Source of the DNA: Janibacter terrae NBRC 107853
Lineage (GTDB): Bacteria; Actinomycetota; Actinomycetes; Actinomycetales; Dermatophilaceae
Direction: 5' to 3'
NCBI RefSeq assembly: GCF_001591405.1
Contig: NZ_BCUV01000007.1
Coordinates: 558,001 to 622,000, forward strand
Length of the DNA: 64,000 nucleotides
Shown: piece by piece, positions 54,367 through 64,000 of the stretch
Numbering within the stretch: position 1 is the first letter of the stretch
Layout of the letters: every line of letters begins with the position of its first letter
Program-made: the position numbers and the translations under genes
The notes under the pieces: model-generated
Seen by the model: only the letters and a program-made list of their open reading frames with translations
Told to the model about the DNA's origin: nothing
Databases searched by the model: none

Positions 54367-55440
54367 TCAGCCGGCGAGAGGTCGACCTGGCAGGGCCCCC
54401 AAGACGGTGAACTCGTTGTCATCGGCGCTGGCGATGTGCACCGCCTGCTGAGATTCGCCCCGCCCGATCCGGACGGTCCCGCGCGGACCTTCGTACGTCA
54501 CCCCGGCGTCCGCCACCCTCGCCAGCATCGCCTTCGCGTTCGGGCTGGCGGCCGCATCGGCGCAGGCAGCCAGCGCGAGAATGCCTTCGTAGCAGGATTC
54601 CCCGGCGTTGTTCAGTGCTGGCGCGGCCGAGCCGAAGCGAGCGGCGTACGAACCCCCGAAGTTGAGTGCGGAAGCGGTTGCGAGCGTGTTGAAGTACGCG
54701 GCCGCGACGAAGAGGTTGCGGGTGGCGGTCGCCCCGGACGCGAGGAGCATGTTTTCCTCCATCAGCGGCGTGAACCGCAGCAGCCGCTCGTGCAGTCCTT
54801 GGGTCCCGAACTGACGGTTGAAGAGCACCGCGTCTCGTCCGACGAGGAGCATGACCACCCCCTCCGCGTGTGTTTCGGCTATGCGGCCCAAGACTGCCCG
54901 GAAGTCACGGTTGCCGTAGGCCACCGTCTCCTCGTGGACGATCTCGATGCCAGCAAGAGAGGCGAAGTGCCGGATGGCGCCCATGGTGCGGCGGGGCCAC
55001 ACGTAGTCGGCGCCCACGACGGCCCACCGCCGGATACCCATCTGTTCCCTCAGCCATCGCAGGCCGGGCAGGACCTGCAGGGCTGGTGTCTCGCCCGAGC
55101 ACAGAACCTCTTCTTGGCCAGCCCCTTCATGCAGGGAGGTGTAAACGTAGGGGACGTCATGGTGAGCGAGGACCGGGGCAATGTGCTGACGAACCGACGA
55201 GATGTGCCAGCCCACAACGGCGTGCAGCTCCCCCGAACGGACCTTCTTCGTCGTGAGGTCGCAGAAGGTTTCTATCGGAGCTCCGGCGTCCACCACGTCG
55301 AGCTCAACGTGCCTGCCAAGGATCCCGGAACGCTCGTTGAGCTGGGCGACCGCCAGTGCAGCTGCAGCCTCGCATGATGGGCCAAAAATGCCCGCTGGCC
55401 CCTGAAGGGGGATGGCAAGACCGATCCGGAGGGGCTCCAT
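54367..55440 (-). CDS. amiC: AmiC-like ligand-binding protein (amide-responsive regulator or binding protein)
   Basis: A 357-residue periplasmic-binding-fold protein: IGLAIPLQGPAGIFGPSCEAAAALAVAQLNERSGI and AVVGWHISSVRQHIAPVLAHH are typical of the AmiC/FmdD/Leu-Ile-Val binding family. There is no signal peptide or lipobox, so it is probably cytosolic, as expected for an amide sensor. It is divergent from the MarR gene and next to acetamidase and AmiS, matching the mycobacterial amiC-amiA-amiS-amiE theme. The exact ligand is unknown. Confidence 0.8.
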   Translation of the reverse strand: MEPLRIGLAIPLQGPAGIFGPSCEAAAALAVAQLNERSGILGRHVELDVVDAGAPIETFCDLTTKKVRSGELHAVVGWHISSVRQHIAPVLAHHDVPYVYTSLHEGAGQEEVLCSGETPALQVLPGLRWLREQMGIRRWAVVGADYVWPRRTMGAIRHFASLAGIEIVHEETVAYGNRDFRAVLGRIAETHAEGVVMLLVGRDAVLFNRQFGTQGLHERLLRFTPLMEENMLLASGATATRNLFVAAAYFNTLATASALNFGGSYAARFGSAAPALNNAGESCYEGILALAACADAAASPNAKAMLARVADAGVTYEGPRGTVRIGRGESQQAVHIASADDNEFTVLGALPGRPLAG

Positions 55441-55499
55441 GCGGCCTCCGTAGGGGTCGACGAGGGGGGAGACGCTCTCATATGGAATAGTTGGGGAGT

Positions 55500-55958
55500 A
55501 TGCAGGGGAAGCGCGATGCCGTCAAGGGCAGTTCGTCGGGAGGCCGCCTGCTGCCTCCCGACGAACTGGCCAGTCGTGTCCTGAGCCTCTCGGGAATGCT
55601 CCAGAGGTCAATAGCCTCCGCCCTGACTGAGAAGGGCCTCGGCGTGCCGCAGTGGCAGGTCGTCAATGCCTTGGCGCGAGGGAGCGAGGGGCGCACGATG
55701 AGTGAACTCAGTTCGTCATTGGGGATACCTGCGGCGAGTCTGACAAGGATCATTGATGGCTTGGTTGACCGTGCGTTGGTCCACCGGACCCTCGATGGCA
55801 TGGACCGTCGCCGAGTTCTGGTCGGCGTGACCGAGCGCGGGCGCGTCTGGCACGGTCAGGCTGCATCTCGGATCTCGGAGGCCTTGGACCCCAAGTTAGG
55901 CGCACTCGCGGACTGGGAGGCCGCGACCCTGGCGGCGCTCCTTGAAAAGATCTCTTGA
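55500..55958 (+). CDS. MarR-family regulator of the amide operon
   Basis: A 152-residue MarR protein. Helix-turn-helix: VPQWQVVNALARGSEGRTMSELSSSLGIPAASLTRIIDGLVDRALVHRTLDGMDRRRVLVGVTERG, with the DRR wing. No cysteine sensor. It starts at ATG 55500, preceded by TGGGGAG. By context it is the repressor of the acetamidase gene downstream, as is AmiA of M. smegmatis (family knowledge), with the AmiC-like protein as amide sensor. No AmiD- or AmiR-type activator is present. Confidence 0.82.
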   Translation: MQGKRDAVKGSSSGGRLLPPDELASRVLSLSGMLQRSIASALTEKGLGVPQWQVVNALARGSEGRTMSELSSSLGIPAASLTRIIDGLVDRALVHRTLDGMDRRRVLVGVTERGRVWHGQAASRISEALDPKLGALADWEAATLAALLEKIS

Positions 55959-55981
55959 CTTATTTCCATGTGGAAGTACTT
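55955..55981 (+). promoter_or_regulatory. Promoter with embedded operator before acetamidase
   Basis: TTGACT (55955-55960) is followed after 15-16 nt by TACTTT or ACTTTG (about 55976-55982). Between the two lies the palindrome TTTCCA-TG-TGGAAG. A repressor site between -35 and -10 is a common way to control an inducible enzyme, and the MarR protein upstream is the obvious candidate. The -35 overlaps the end of the MarR gene. Confidence 0.45.
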
Positions 55982-56012
55982 TGGTGCCACCTACTCGACA
56001 AGGAGGCACGTC

Positions 56013-57221
56013 ATGACTGACGACACGGACTTCACTCGTTCGGGCGTCTCCCGCTTCAAGACGCGGGATCTGGGAGTCAAGAGGTTCAGCTGCGAGGTCG
56101 GTGTCCCGCTGGCTGAGCAGAAGCACCTCGGTCACAACAGGTGGCATCCGGACATTCCGCCACTGGTGGAGGTCGGCATCGGTGACGAGCTGATCCTCGA
56201 GACAGGGGGCTACGACGACTACCAGTTGCAGGACGTCGATGACGATGGCGACATCCACAGCTTCGACCTGACGCGCACACACCCACTGACCGGTCCGGTG
56301 CGCGTCGACGGTGTCAAGGCCGGCGACCTGCTGGTCGTCGACGTCCTCGACGTACAACCGCTGTCGGGGGTCGGTTACTCGAACATCCTCCCCGGCATGG
56401 GCGGGCCGCTCGCGTCCTCGTTCCCGGAGGGGTACAAGACGGTCTGGGATCTGCACGGCACCTATGCCACGAGCCGCCAGATCCCAGGAGTCGAGATCCC
56501 GGCCATCAGCCACCCCGGGATCATGGGCGTCGCGCCGTCCCACGAGTTGCTCAAGATCTGGAATGACCGCGAGGACCCGCTCATTGCCGACGGGCTCGCC
56601 GGGCCCCGGGCGGACGCGATCGACCAAGCGGTGCTCAGAGATCTCGAGGGTGACGACTGGCGCCGGGTCGCCGAAACAGCCGCGCGGACCATCCCGCCTC
56701 GTGAGAACGGCGGGAACATGGACATCAAGAACCTCTCGAGAGGATCACGCGTTTACTACCCGGTCTTCGTGGACGGAGCACTCTTCTCCTCCGGCGACTT
56801 CCACTTCGCCGAAGGGGACGGGGAGGTCACCTGGAACGCCATTGAGATGGATGGCGTCGGCTGGTACCGGTTCGGCGTCGTCAAGGACGGCATGGCCCGC
56901 TACGGCGTCCGCACGCCCATGTTCCGACCGTCTCCCTTCGACCCGCAGTTCGGGACCCGGTACCTCTCGTTCACCGGTCTCTCGGCCAACGGATCGGACC
57001 AGAAGTACCTCGACACCACGATGGCCGCGGTCCAGGCCCTCGAGCAGGCGATCGAGTACCTCGGGAAGTTCGGGTACACCCCGGAGCAGGCGTACACGAT
57101 CATCTCGGTCGCTCCTTGCGAGATGCACGTCGGTGGGATCGTCGACATCCCGAACGCGGCTGTCGTCCTCAAGGTCCCGCTGGACATCTTCGACAAAGAC
57201 ATCCTGCCCAAGCCCGAGTGA
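56013..57221 (+). CDS. amiE: Acetamidase/formamidase (FmdA/AmdA family)
   Basis: A 402-residue amidase of the FmdA/AmdA family that hydrolyses short aliphatic amides to the acid and ammonium. Conserved segments include VGIGDELILETGGYDDYQL, HPGIMGVAPSHELL, ENGGNMDIKNLSRGSRVYYPVFVDGALFSSGDFHFAEGDGE and APCEMHVGGIVDIPNAAVVLKVPLDIF. AAGGAGG lies 6 nt before the ATG. It provides nitrogen and carbon from amides imported by AmiS. Codon use is less GC-biased than flanking genes. Confidence 0.92.
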   Translation: MTDDTDFTRSGVSRFKTRDLGVKRFSCEVGVPLAEQKHLGHNRWHPDIPPLVEVGIGDELILETGGYDDYQLQDVDDDGDIHSFDLTRTHPLTGPVRVDGVKAGDLLVVDVLDVQPLSGVGYSNILPGMGGPLASSFPEGYKTVWDLHGTYATSRQIPGVEIPAISHPGIMGVAPSHELLKIWNDREDPLIADGLAGPRADAIDQAVLRDLEGDDWRRVAETAARTIPPRENGGNMDIKNLSRGSRVYYPVFVDGALFSSGDFHFAEGDGEVTWNAIEMDGVGWYRFGVVKDGMARYGVRTPMFRPSPFDPQFGTRYLSFTGLSANGSDQKYLDTTMAAVQALEQAIEYLGKFGYTPEQAYTIISVAPCEMHVGGIVDIPNAAVVLKVPLDIFDKDILPKPE

Positions 57222-57228
57222 TCTCGTT

Positions 57229-57271
57229 TGTCCCGGTGGCCCATCGCCAGTCGCGATCGGCCACCGGGACA
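57229..57271 (+). terminator. Hairpin between acetamidase and amiS
   Basis: TGTCCCGGTGGCC (57229-57241) pairs perfectly with GGCCACCGGGACA (57259-57271). The 67-bp gap between the two genes is mostly this hairpin, so it may partially terminate or stabilise the acetamidase transcript before amiS. Confidence 0.65.
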
Positions 57272-57288
57272 CCAGGAGGTGAATTTCA

Positions 57289-57903
57289 ATGTCCAACGTC
57301 GGACTCTTCTACGTCGGCGCCGTCCTCATCGTCAATGGCGTCATGCTGTTGGGCGGGGTCTCGCCACGAGGGGCCGCCCCACTCAACCTGTTCGTCGGAG
57401 CGATGCAGATCTTCACCCCGACCTACCTCATCGTGACATCGGGCGGCGACGAGTCCGTCGTCGCGGCTGCGGCTGGACTGTACCTGTTCGGCTTCACCTA
57501 CCTCTGGGTGGGCATCAATGCCCTAGCTGACCTCCCCGGTCATGGCCTCGGGTGGTTCTCGCTCTTCGTCGCGGTCGCGGCCGTGGGGTACGCGATCCTC
57601 AACTTCAGAGACAACGCTCCCGTGTTCGGGGTCATCTGGATGGCGTGGGCTGGACTCTGGTTGCTCTTCTTCCTTCTGCTGGGCCTCGACCGGTCGCGCC
57701 TCGGGGCCCTCACCGGGGCCGTCGCCCTGGTCGAAGGGATCTTGACGGCGGCCGTGCCTGCTTGGGCGTTGATGCACGGGTCGTTCTCGGAAAGCTGGAG
57801 GAGCGCCGCGGGTGGACTGCTGGTCGGGGGCTTTCTGGTCCTCGCAACACTCGCCCTGCACGCAAGAGTTCAGCCGCCGGCCTCCCCCTCGGCGCCTGGC
57901 TGA
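57289..57903 (+). CDS. amiS: AmiS/UreI-family amide or urea channel
   Basis: A 204-residue integral membrane protein with six hydrophobic segments and the family start GLFYVGAVLIVNGVMLLGG, then NLFVGAMQIFTPTYLIVT and LYLFGFTYLWVGIN. AmiS/UreI proteins are passive or proton-gated channels for short amides or urea. AGGAGGT is 7 nt before the ATG. It completes the pathway amide import, hydrolysis and regulation. Confidence 0.92.
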   Translation: MSNVGLFYVGAVLIVNGVMLLGGVSPRGAAPLNLFVGAMQIFTPTYLIVTSGGDESVVAAAAGLYLFGFTYLWVGINALADLPGHGLGWFSLFVAVAAVGYAILNFRDNAPVFGVIWMAWAGLWLLFFLLLGLDRSRLGALTGAVALVEGILTAAVPAWALMHGSFSESWRSAAGGLLVGGFLVLATLALHARVQPPASPSAPG

Positions 57904-58032
57904 GGGCAGGGTCAGTGCGTTCTCATGCCCGGGCGCTCCCCCCTTCGCCCCTCTTTGCCACGCACCTGTGACGTGGGGCACAGTGGGCTGGAGCCCGCGG
58001 AGACCCTGCGGCACCCGGCCCGAGAGGACGTC

Positions 58033-59286
58033 ATGAGCCCCACCCCAGCCCCCCGCAAGGTCGCCGTCGTCGGCGCCGGCATGGTCGGCCTGTCGACCGC
58101 GTGGTTCCTGCAGGAGCACGGGGTCGAGGTCGAGGTCCTCGACCGCACCGGCGTCGCCGCCGGCTCGTCGTGGGGCAACGCCGGCTGGATCACCCCGGGC
58201 ATCTCGACGCCGCTGCCCGACCCGGCCGTCCTCTCCTACGGCATCAAGGCCGTGATCTCCCCCGCCTCGCCCGTCTACGTGCCGGTGACGACGGACCCGC
58301 GGCTGCTGAAGTTCCTCGCCGCCTTCACCCGCAACAGCACGATGCGCCGGTGGCCGCTCTCGATGCGGGCGCTCGTGCCGATCAACGGCCGCGCCCTGCC
58401 GGCCTTCGACGTGCTGGCCGCCGGCGGGGTGACCGCCCCCGCGCACGAGGCGAAGTCCTTCATCGCCGGCTACGAGACCAAGGCCGAGACCGAGTTCCTC
58501 CTCACCGAGCTGCAGCACATCGCCGCGTCCGGCCAGGAGGTCGGCTTCGAGGAGCTCACCGGCGACGAGGTCCGCGCGGCCGAGCCGACCTTCTCCGACC
58601 GCATCGGCGCCGGCATCCGCCTCCTCGGGCAGCGCTACCTCAACCCCGGCGAGTTCGTCGACTCCCTCGCCGACTCCGTGCGCGCCCGCGGGGGCAAGAT
58701 CCGCGAGGGCGCCGAGGTCACCGCGATCACGGAGGAGGCGAAGGGGGTCCGCCTCACGATCTCGGGCGCCGGCGACGAGCGCTTCGACCGGGTCGTCGTC
58801 GCGACCGGCACCTGGCTCGACGCGCTCGCCAAGCCCTTCGGCGTGCGCGAGCACGTGCAGGCCGGGCGCGGGTACAGCTTCTCCGTGCCGATCGAGCACG
58901 AGCCGCGCGGCCCGGTGTACCTGCCGGTCCAGCGCGTCGCCTGCACGCCGCTCGGCGGCCGGCTGCGCGTCGCCGGGATGATGGAGTTCCGCAAGCCCGA
59001 GGCCGCGCTCGACCCGCGGCGCATCGACGCGATCGTCGACGCCAGCCGCCCGTACCTCACCGGCGTCGACCTCGACGACCGGCAGGACGAGTGGGTCGGC
59101 TCGCGGCCCTGCACCGCCGACGGCCTCCCCCTCATCGGGGCGACGGGGTCCCCCTTCGTCCACGTGGCCGGAGGCCATGGCATGTGGGGCATGACGCTCG
59201 GCCCCGCGACCGGGCAGCTCCTCGCGGAGACGATGGTGACCGGACGTCCCGCCCCCGAGCTCACCCCCTTCGACCCCCTGCGCTGA
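58033..59286 (+). CDS. D-amino-acid dehydrogenase-like FAD oxidoreductase
   Basis: A 417-residue DAO-superfamily flavoprotein: FAD motif VAVVGAGMVGLSTAWFLQEHGVEVEVLDR, SWGNAGWITPG, and GGHGMWGMTLGPATG near the C-terminus. It resembles DadA, which feeds electrons from D-amino acids into the respiratory chain. The preceding island is not its operon: the return to CGAAGGGGG-rich, high-GC sequence begins just before it. GAGAGGA lies upstream of the ATG. Confidence 0.88.
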   Translation: MSPTPAPRKVAVVGAGMVGLSTAWFLQEHGVEVEVLDRTGVAAGSSWGNAGWITPGISTPLPDPAVLSYGIKAVISPASPVYVPVTTDPRLLKFLAAFTRNSTMRRWPLSMRALVPINGRALPAFDVLAAGGVTAPAHEAKSFIAGYETKAETEFLLTELQHIAASGQEVGFEELTGDEVRAAEPTFSDRIGAGIRLLGQRYLNPGEFVDSLADSVRARGGKIREGAEVTAITEEAKGVRLTISGAGDERFDRVVVATGTWLDALAKPFGVREHVQAGRGYSFSVPIEHEPRGPVYLPVQRVACTPLGGRLRVAGMMEFRKPEAALDPRRIDAIVDASRPYLTGVDLDDRQDEWVGSRPCTADGLPLIGATGSPFVHVAGGHGMWGMTLGPATGQLLAETMVTGRPAPELTPFDPLR

Positions 59287-59294
59287 CCCCCCGA

Positions 59295-59324
59295 CGTCTG
59301 CATTCCCCTAGGGCAATGCAGACG
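59295..59324. repeat. Single CTAG palindrome
   Basis: Arms CGTCTGCATTCCC and GGGCAATGCAGACG flank TA, 9 bp after the dehydrogenase stop. It is one of the palindrome family also found at 16.5-17.7 kb and 32.66-32.79 kb. It is between two plus-strand genes, so it may end the upstream transcript. Confidence 0.85.
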
Positions 59325-59395
59325 AGTGGTCCCGGTGAGGGAGGCCACGCCACCCCGAGGTGACGGGCCGTTACCTCTTCGTTACCGTCGAGGTG

Positions 59396-60499
59396 ATGCC
59401 TTCCCCTGTCGGTGCCGCCCTGTCCACCCGCGACAACTCGCTGGGCGCGGTGCGCCTCCTGCTCGCCGCGGCGGTGATCCTCGCCCACGCGTGGCCCCTC
59501 GGCGGCTACGGCCCGAGCGGGATCGAGCGGCTGGGGGCGATCGGCGTCGGGGGGTTCTTCGCGCTGTCCGGCTACCTCATCGCCGGCAGCCGGCTGCGCA
59601 ACGGCTTCGGGACGTACCTCCGGCGCCGGGCGCAGCGGATCTTCCCCGGGTTCTGGGCCTGCCTGGCCGTCACCGCCTTCGTCCTCGCGCCGCTCGGCGG
59701 CCTCCTCGGCGGCCACGGGTGGGACCCCGCCCAGTCGCTCGCCTACGTGCTCGACAACGCGATGCTCCTGATGACCAACCCGACGATCGGCGGGACGCTC
59801 GCCGGCGCGCCCAACCCCGGCATGTGGAACGGCTCGCTGTGGACGCTCGTGCACGAGTTCGCCGCGTACCTGCTGTGCGGCGCCGCCCTCGGCATCGGCT
59901 GGGTCCGCCGCCACCTCGCGCTCAGCGCGGGCGTCGCGGTCCTCGCCCTCCCGGTGCTGTCGTGGCTGGTCGGCGACCTCTCCGGCCCCGCGCACATGAT
60001 CACGAGCGCGCTGCGGCTCTTCTCCTTCTTCGCCGTCGGCGTGCTCGCGTACGCGCTGCGCGACCGGCTGCGCACGAGCACCCCGGTCGCGGTGCTCGCC
60101 GCCCTCACGGTTGCCGGGCTGGCGGCCACCTCGGAGACCGCGCTCAACCTGCTCGCCCCGATCCCGCTCGCCTACGCACTGCTCCATGCCGGCGCGACCT
60201 GGCGCACCCGGATCGCCGCGCGGGAGGACGCCTCCTACGGCCTCTACGTCTACGGCTGGCCGGTGCAGCAGCTGCTCGGCATGCTCGGCCTCGGCGCGCT
60301 CGTCCCCGCGCCGGTCTTCGGGCTCGTCTCCTTCGCGTGCACGCTCCCCTTCGCGATCGCCTCGTGGCGGCTCGTCGAGCGCCCGGCGATGCGGCTGGGC
60401 CTGGCTCCCCGCCCGAGCGGCGACCTCCACCCCGCCGACCTGCCCGTGCACACCCCGGCGCACCTCGAGCGGCGCGCGATCTTCGCCGCCCACCGCTGA
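59396..60499 (+). CDS. Acyltransferase-3-family membrane protein
   Basis: A 367-residue protein with about ten hydrophobic segments: LGAVRLLLAAAVILAHAWPLGGYGPSG (His as in acyltransferase-3 active site), VGGFFALSGYLIAGSRLRNG, RRAQRIFPGFWACL and ASYGLYVYGWPVQQ. Such proteins O-acetylate or O-acylate surface glycans. The ATG at 59396 was preferred over an upstream GTG because TACCGT (59383-59388) is 7 nt before it. Confidence 0.9.
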   Translation: MPSPVGAALSTRDNSLGAVRLLLAAAVILAHAWPLGGYGPSGIERLGAIGVGGFFALSGYLIAGSRLRNGFGTYLRRRAQRIFPGFWACLAVTAFVLAPLGGLLGGHGWDPAQSLAYVLDNAMLLMTNPTIGGTLAGAPNPGMWNGSLWTLVHEFAAYLLCGAALGIGWVRRHLALSAGVAVLALPVLSWLVGDLSGPAHMITSALRLFSFFAVGVLAYALRDRLRTSTPVAVLAALTVAGLAATSETALNLLAPIPLAYALLHAGATWRTRIAAREDASYGLYVYGWPVQQLLGMLGLGALVPAPVFGLVSFACTLPFAIASWRLVERPAMRLGLAPRPSGDLHPADLPVHTPAHLERRAIFAAHR

Positions 60500-60509
60500 G
60501 CCCGGTGGA

Positions 60510-60557
60510 GGGTCACGTCGTGCACCATCACCCCCCGGTTAGTGCATGACGTGACCC
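60510..60557. terminator. Long hairpin after the acyltransferase gene
   Basis: GGGTCACGTCGTGCA (60510-60524) pairs with TGCATGACGTGACCC (60543-60557) with one mismatch and an 18-nt loop. It lies between convergent genes and is probably a terminator for the plus-strand gene. Confidence 0.65.
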
Positions 60558-60564
60558 GCTGCGG

Positions 60565-60587
60565 CGAAGGGGGAGGATCCCCCTTCG
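60565..60587. terminator. Hairpin made of an inverted pair of the CGAAGGGGG nonamer
   Basis: CGAAGGGGG (60565-60573), a 5-nt loop and CCCCCTTCG (60579-60587) form a 9-bp GC-rich stem 10 nt past the DUF445 stop on the minus strand. It is probably a terminator for that convergent gene, and like the hairpin at 79-119 it is built from the window-wide nonamer. Confidence 0.65.
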
Positions 60588-60596
60588 TCCTCGTCG

Positions 60597-63330
<2,734 letters not shown>

Positions 63331-63334
63331 CGCG

Positions 63335-64000
63335 ATGAGGTCCCTCGAGCCCCTGCAGGCCCCGGTCGACCCGGTCGAGGCACTCCGGCGCGTCGGCTTC
63401 CTCCTCGAGCGCGCGCGCCAGCACACCCGGCGCGTCGAGGCCTTCCGCGGCGCGGTCAAGGTCCTGCGCGGCCTGGCCGAAGGGGAGGTCGCGCAGCGGG
63501 TCGAGGACGGCACCATCACCGACCTCGCCGGCATCGGGAAGTCCACGGCCGGCGTCATCGAGCAGGCCGTACGCGGCGAGATGCCCGACTACCTCGCCCG
63601 CCAGCAGGAGGAGCACGGCGGCCCGCTCGTCGAGGGCGGCGAGGCGTACGCCGAGGCGATCATCGGCGACTGCCACCTGCACTCGGACTGGTCCGACGGG
63701 GGCAGCCCGATCGACGAGATGGTGCTCACGGCCTACGAGCTCGGGCAGGAGTGGATGGTCCTCACCGACCACTCCCCCCGCCTGCGGATCGCCAACGGGC
63801 TGACGGCACAACGCCTCTCGCAGCAGCTGGACCTGCTCGCCAAGATCGACGCCTCGCTCGGCGACAGCTTCCGGGTCATGTCCGGCATCGAGGTCGACAT
63901 CCTCGACGACGGCGAGCTGGACCAGACGCCGGAGATGCTCGCCCGCCTCGACCTCGTCACCGCGTCCGTGCACTCGAAGCTCAGGATGGCCAAGGGCCCG
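63335..64000 (+). CDS. PHP-domain protein, PolX-like C-terminal half type (truncated by window end)
   Basis: The first 222 residues are visible and the frame stays open to 64000. Residues 1-70 resemble a helix-hairpin-helix region (TDLAGIGKSTAGVIEQA). A PHP domain begins near residue 112: DCHLHSDWSDGG (HxH metal motif), VLTDHSPRL, SGIEVDIL and VTASVHSKL. These match PHP-domain phosphoesterases of the DNA polymerase X/histidinol-phosphatase type. No polymerase domain is seen in this part. ATG 63335 follows the guaB1 stop by 4 nt, so it is probably co-transcribed. Confidence 0.8.
   Translation, partial: MRSLEPLQAPVDPVEALRRVGFLLERARQHTRRVEAFRGAVKVLRGLAEGEVAQRVEDGTITDLAGIGKSTAGVIEQAVRGEMPDYLARQQEEHGGPLVEGGEAYAEAIIGDCHLHSDWSDGGSPIDEMVLTAYELGQEWMVLTDHSPRLRIANGLTAQRLSQQLDLLAKIDASLGDSFRVMSGIEVDILDDGELDQTPEMLARLDLVTASVHSKLRMAKGP

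Noticed and set aside
54262-55377. 371-residue plus-strand reading frame in the amide island
   Set aside because: It is the complement of the amiC-like gene, which has the binding-protein signature and a sensible ATG.
53922-57940. Integrative element with att sites at tRNA-Lys
   Set aside because: The island adjoins the 5' side of the tRNA, has no integrase, and no copy of the tRNA end was seen at its right boundary, so only gene-content and composition support horizontal transfer.

Overview
The window is about 64 kb of very GC-rich DNA with actinobacterial gene content. It carries mycothiol genes (mshA, mshD and a mycothiol-dependent formaldehyde dehydrogenase), CarD, GlnR, SenX3/RegX3, Rpf, LCP and MarP-type proteins, GTG starts, and many start codons placed 6-7 nt after a TANNNT box. 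The most likely source is a Micrococcales chromosome, perhaps Intrasporangiaceae (Janibacter/Tetrasphaera type). That placement is an inference from gene content and order. Nothing here is plasmid- or phage-like.

Layout. 0-10 kb: an Rpf lytic enzyme, a ThrE-type exporter coupled to a membrane Ser/Thr kinase, a CBS protein, and a trehalose operon (otsA-otsB-DUF4032-RDD). 9-19 kb: the usual actinobacterial carD-ispD-ispF-cysS-rlmB block, split by a formaldehyde-detoxification pair (mscR plus a metallo-hydrolase), a small regulator, a glutamine amidotransferase, a flavin monooxygenase and a complete IS481-family element. 19-25 kb: regX3-senX3, phoU, gpmA, ybjN and mshA, an order resembling the mycobacterial mshA-gpm-senX3-regX3 region. 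25-31.6 kb: a methyltransferase-like protein, a cupin, and an hbhA neighbourhood (XRE regulator, HbhA-like protein, asparaginase, dtd, DUF2516), then YgfZ and Fur. 31.6-45 kb: LCP, nitrobindin, glnR-mshD-ppk, a Nudix/phosphatase fusion, a possible structured RNA, the Pit phosphate transporter and pstSCAB. 45-54 kb: a cobalamin-riboswitch operon (btuC-btuD-btuF, an enoyl-CoA-hydratase homologue and an unknown protein), a lipoprotein subtilase, an MFS transporter, a MarP-like protease and tRNA-Lys. 54-57.9 kb: an amide-utilisation island (amiC-like, marR, fmdA/amiE, amiS) of different composition. 57.9-64 kb: a D-amino-acid dehydrogenase, an acyltransferase, DUF445, GuaB1 and the start of a PHP-domain protein.

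Themes. Phosphate: 11-nt GTTCAC-type direct repeats (PHO boxes) lie before phoU/senX3, pstS and ppk, so the two-component system, high-affinity uptake and polyphosphate synthesis look like one regulon; Pit sits between them. Redox: mycothiol biosynthesis and mycothiol-linked formaldehyde oxidation. Two sequence families stand out: a CTAG-centred palindrome in gene-end positions (tandem at two sites, one copy broken by the IS element), and a heavily over-represented nonamer CGAAGGGGG/CCCCCTTCG that is absent from the amide island and the IS element. About twenty genes have leaderless-type promoters. No CRISPR array, prophage or defence system was found.
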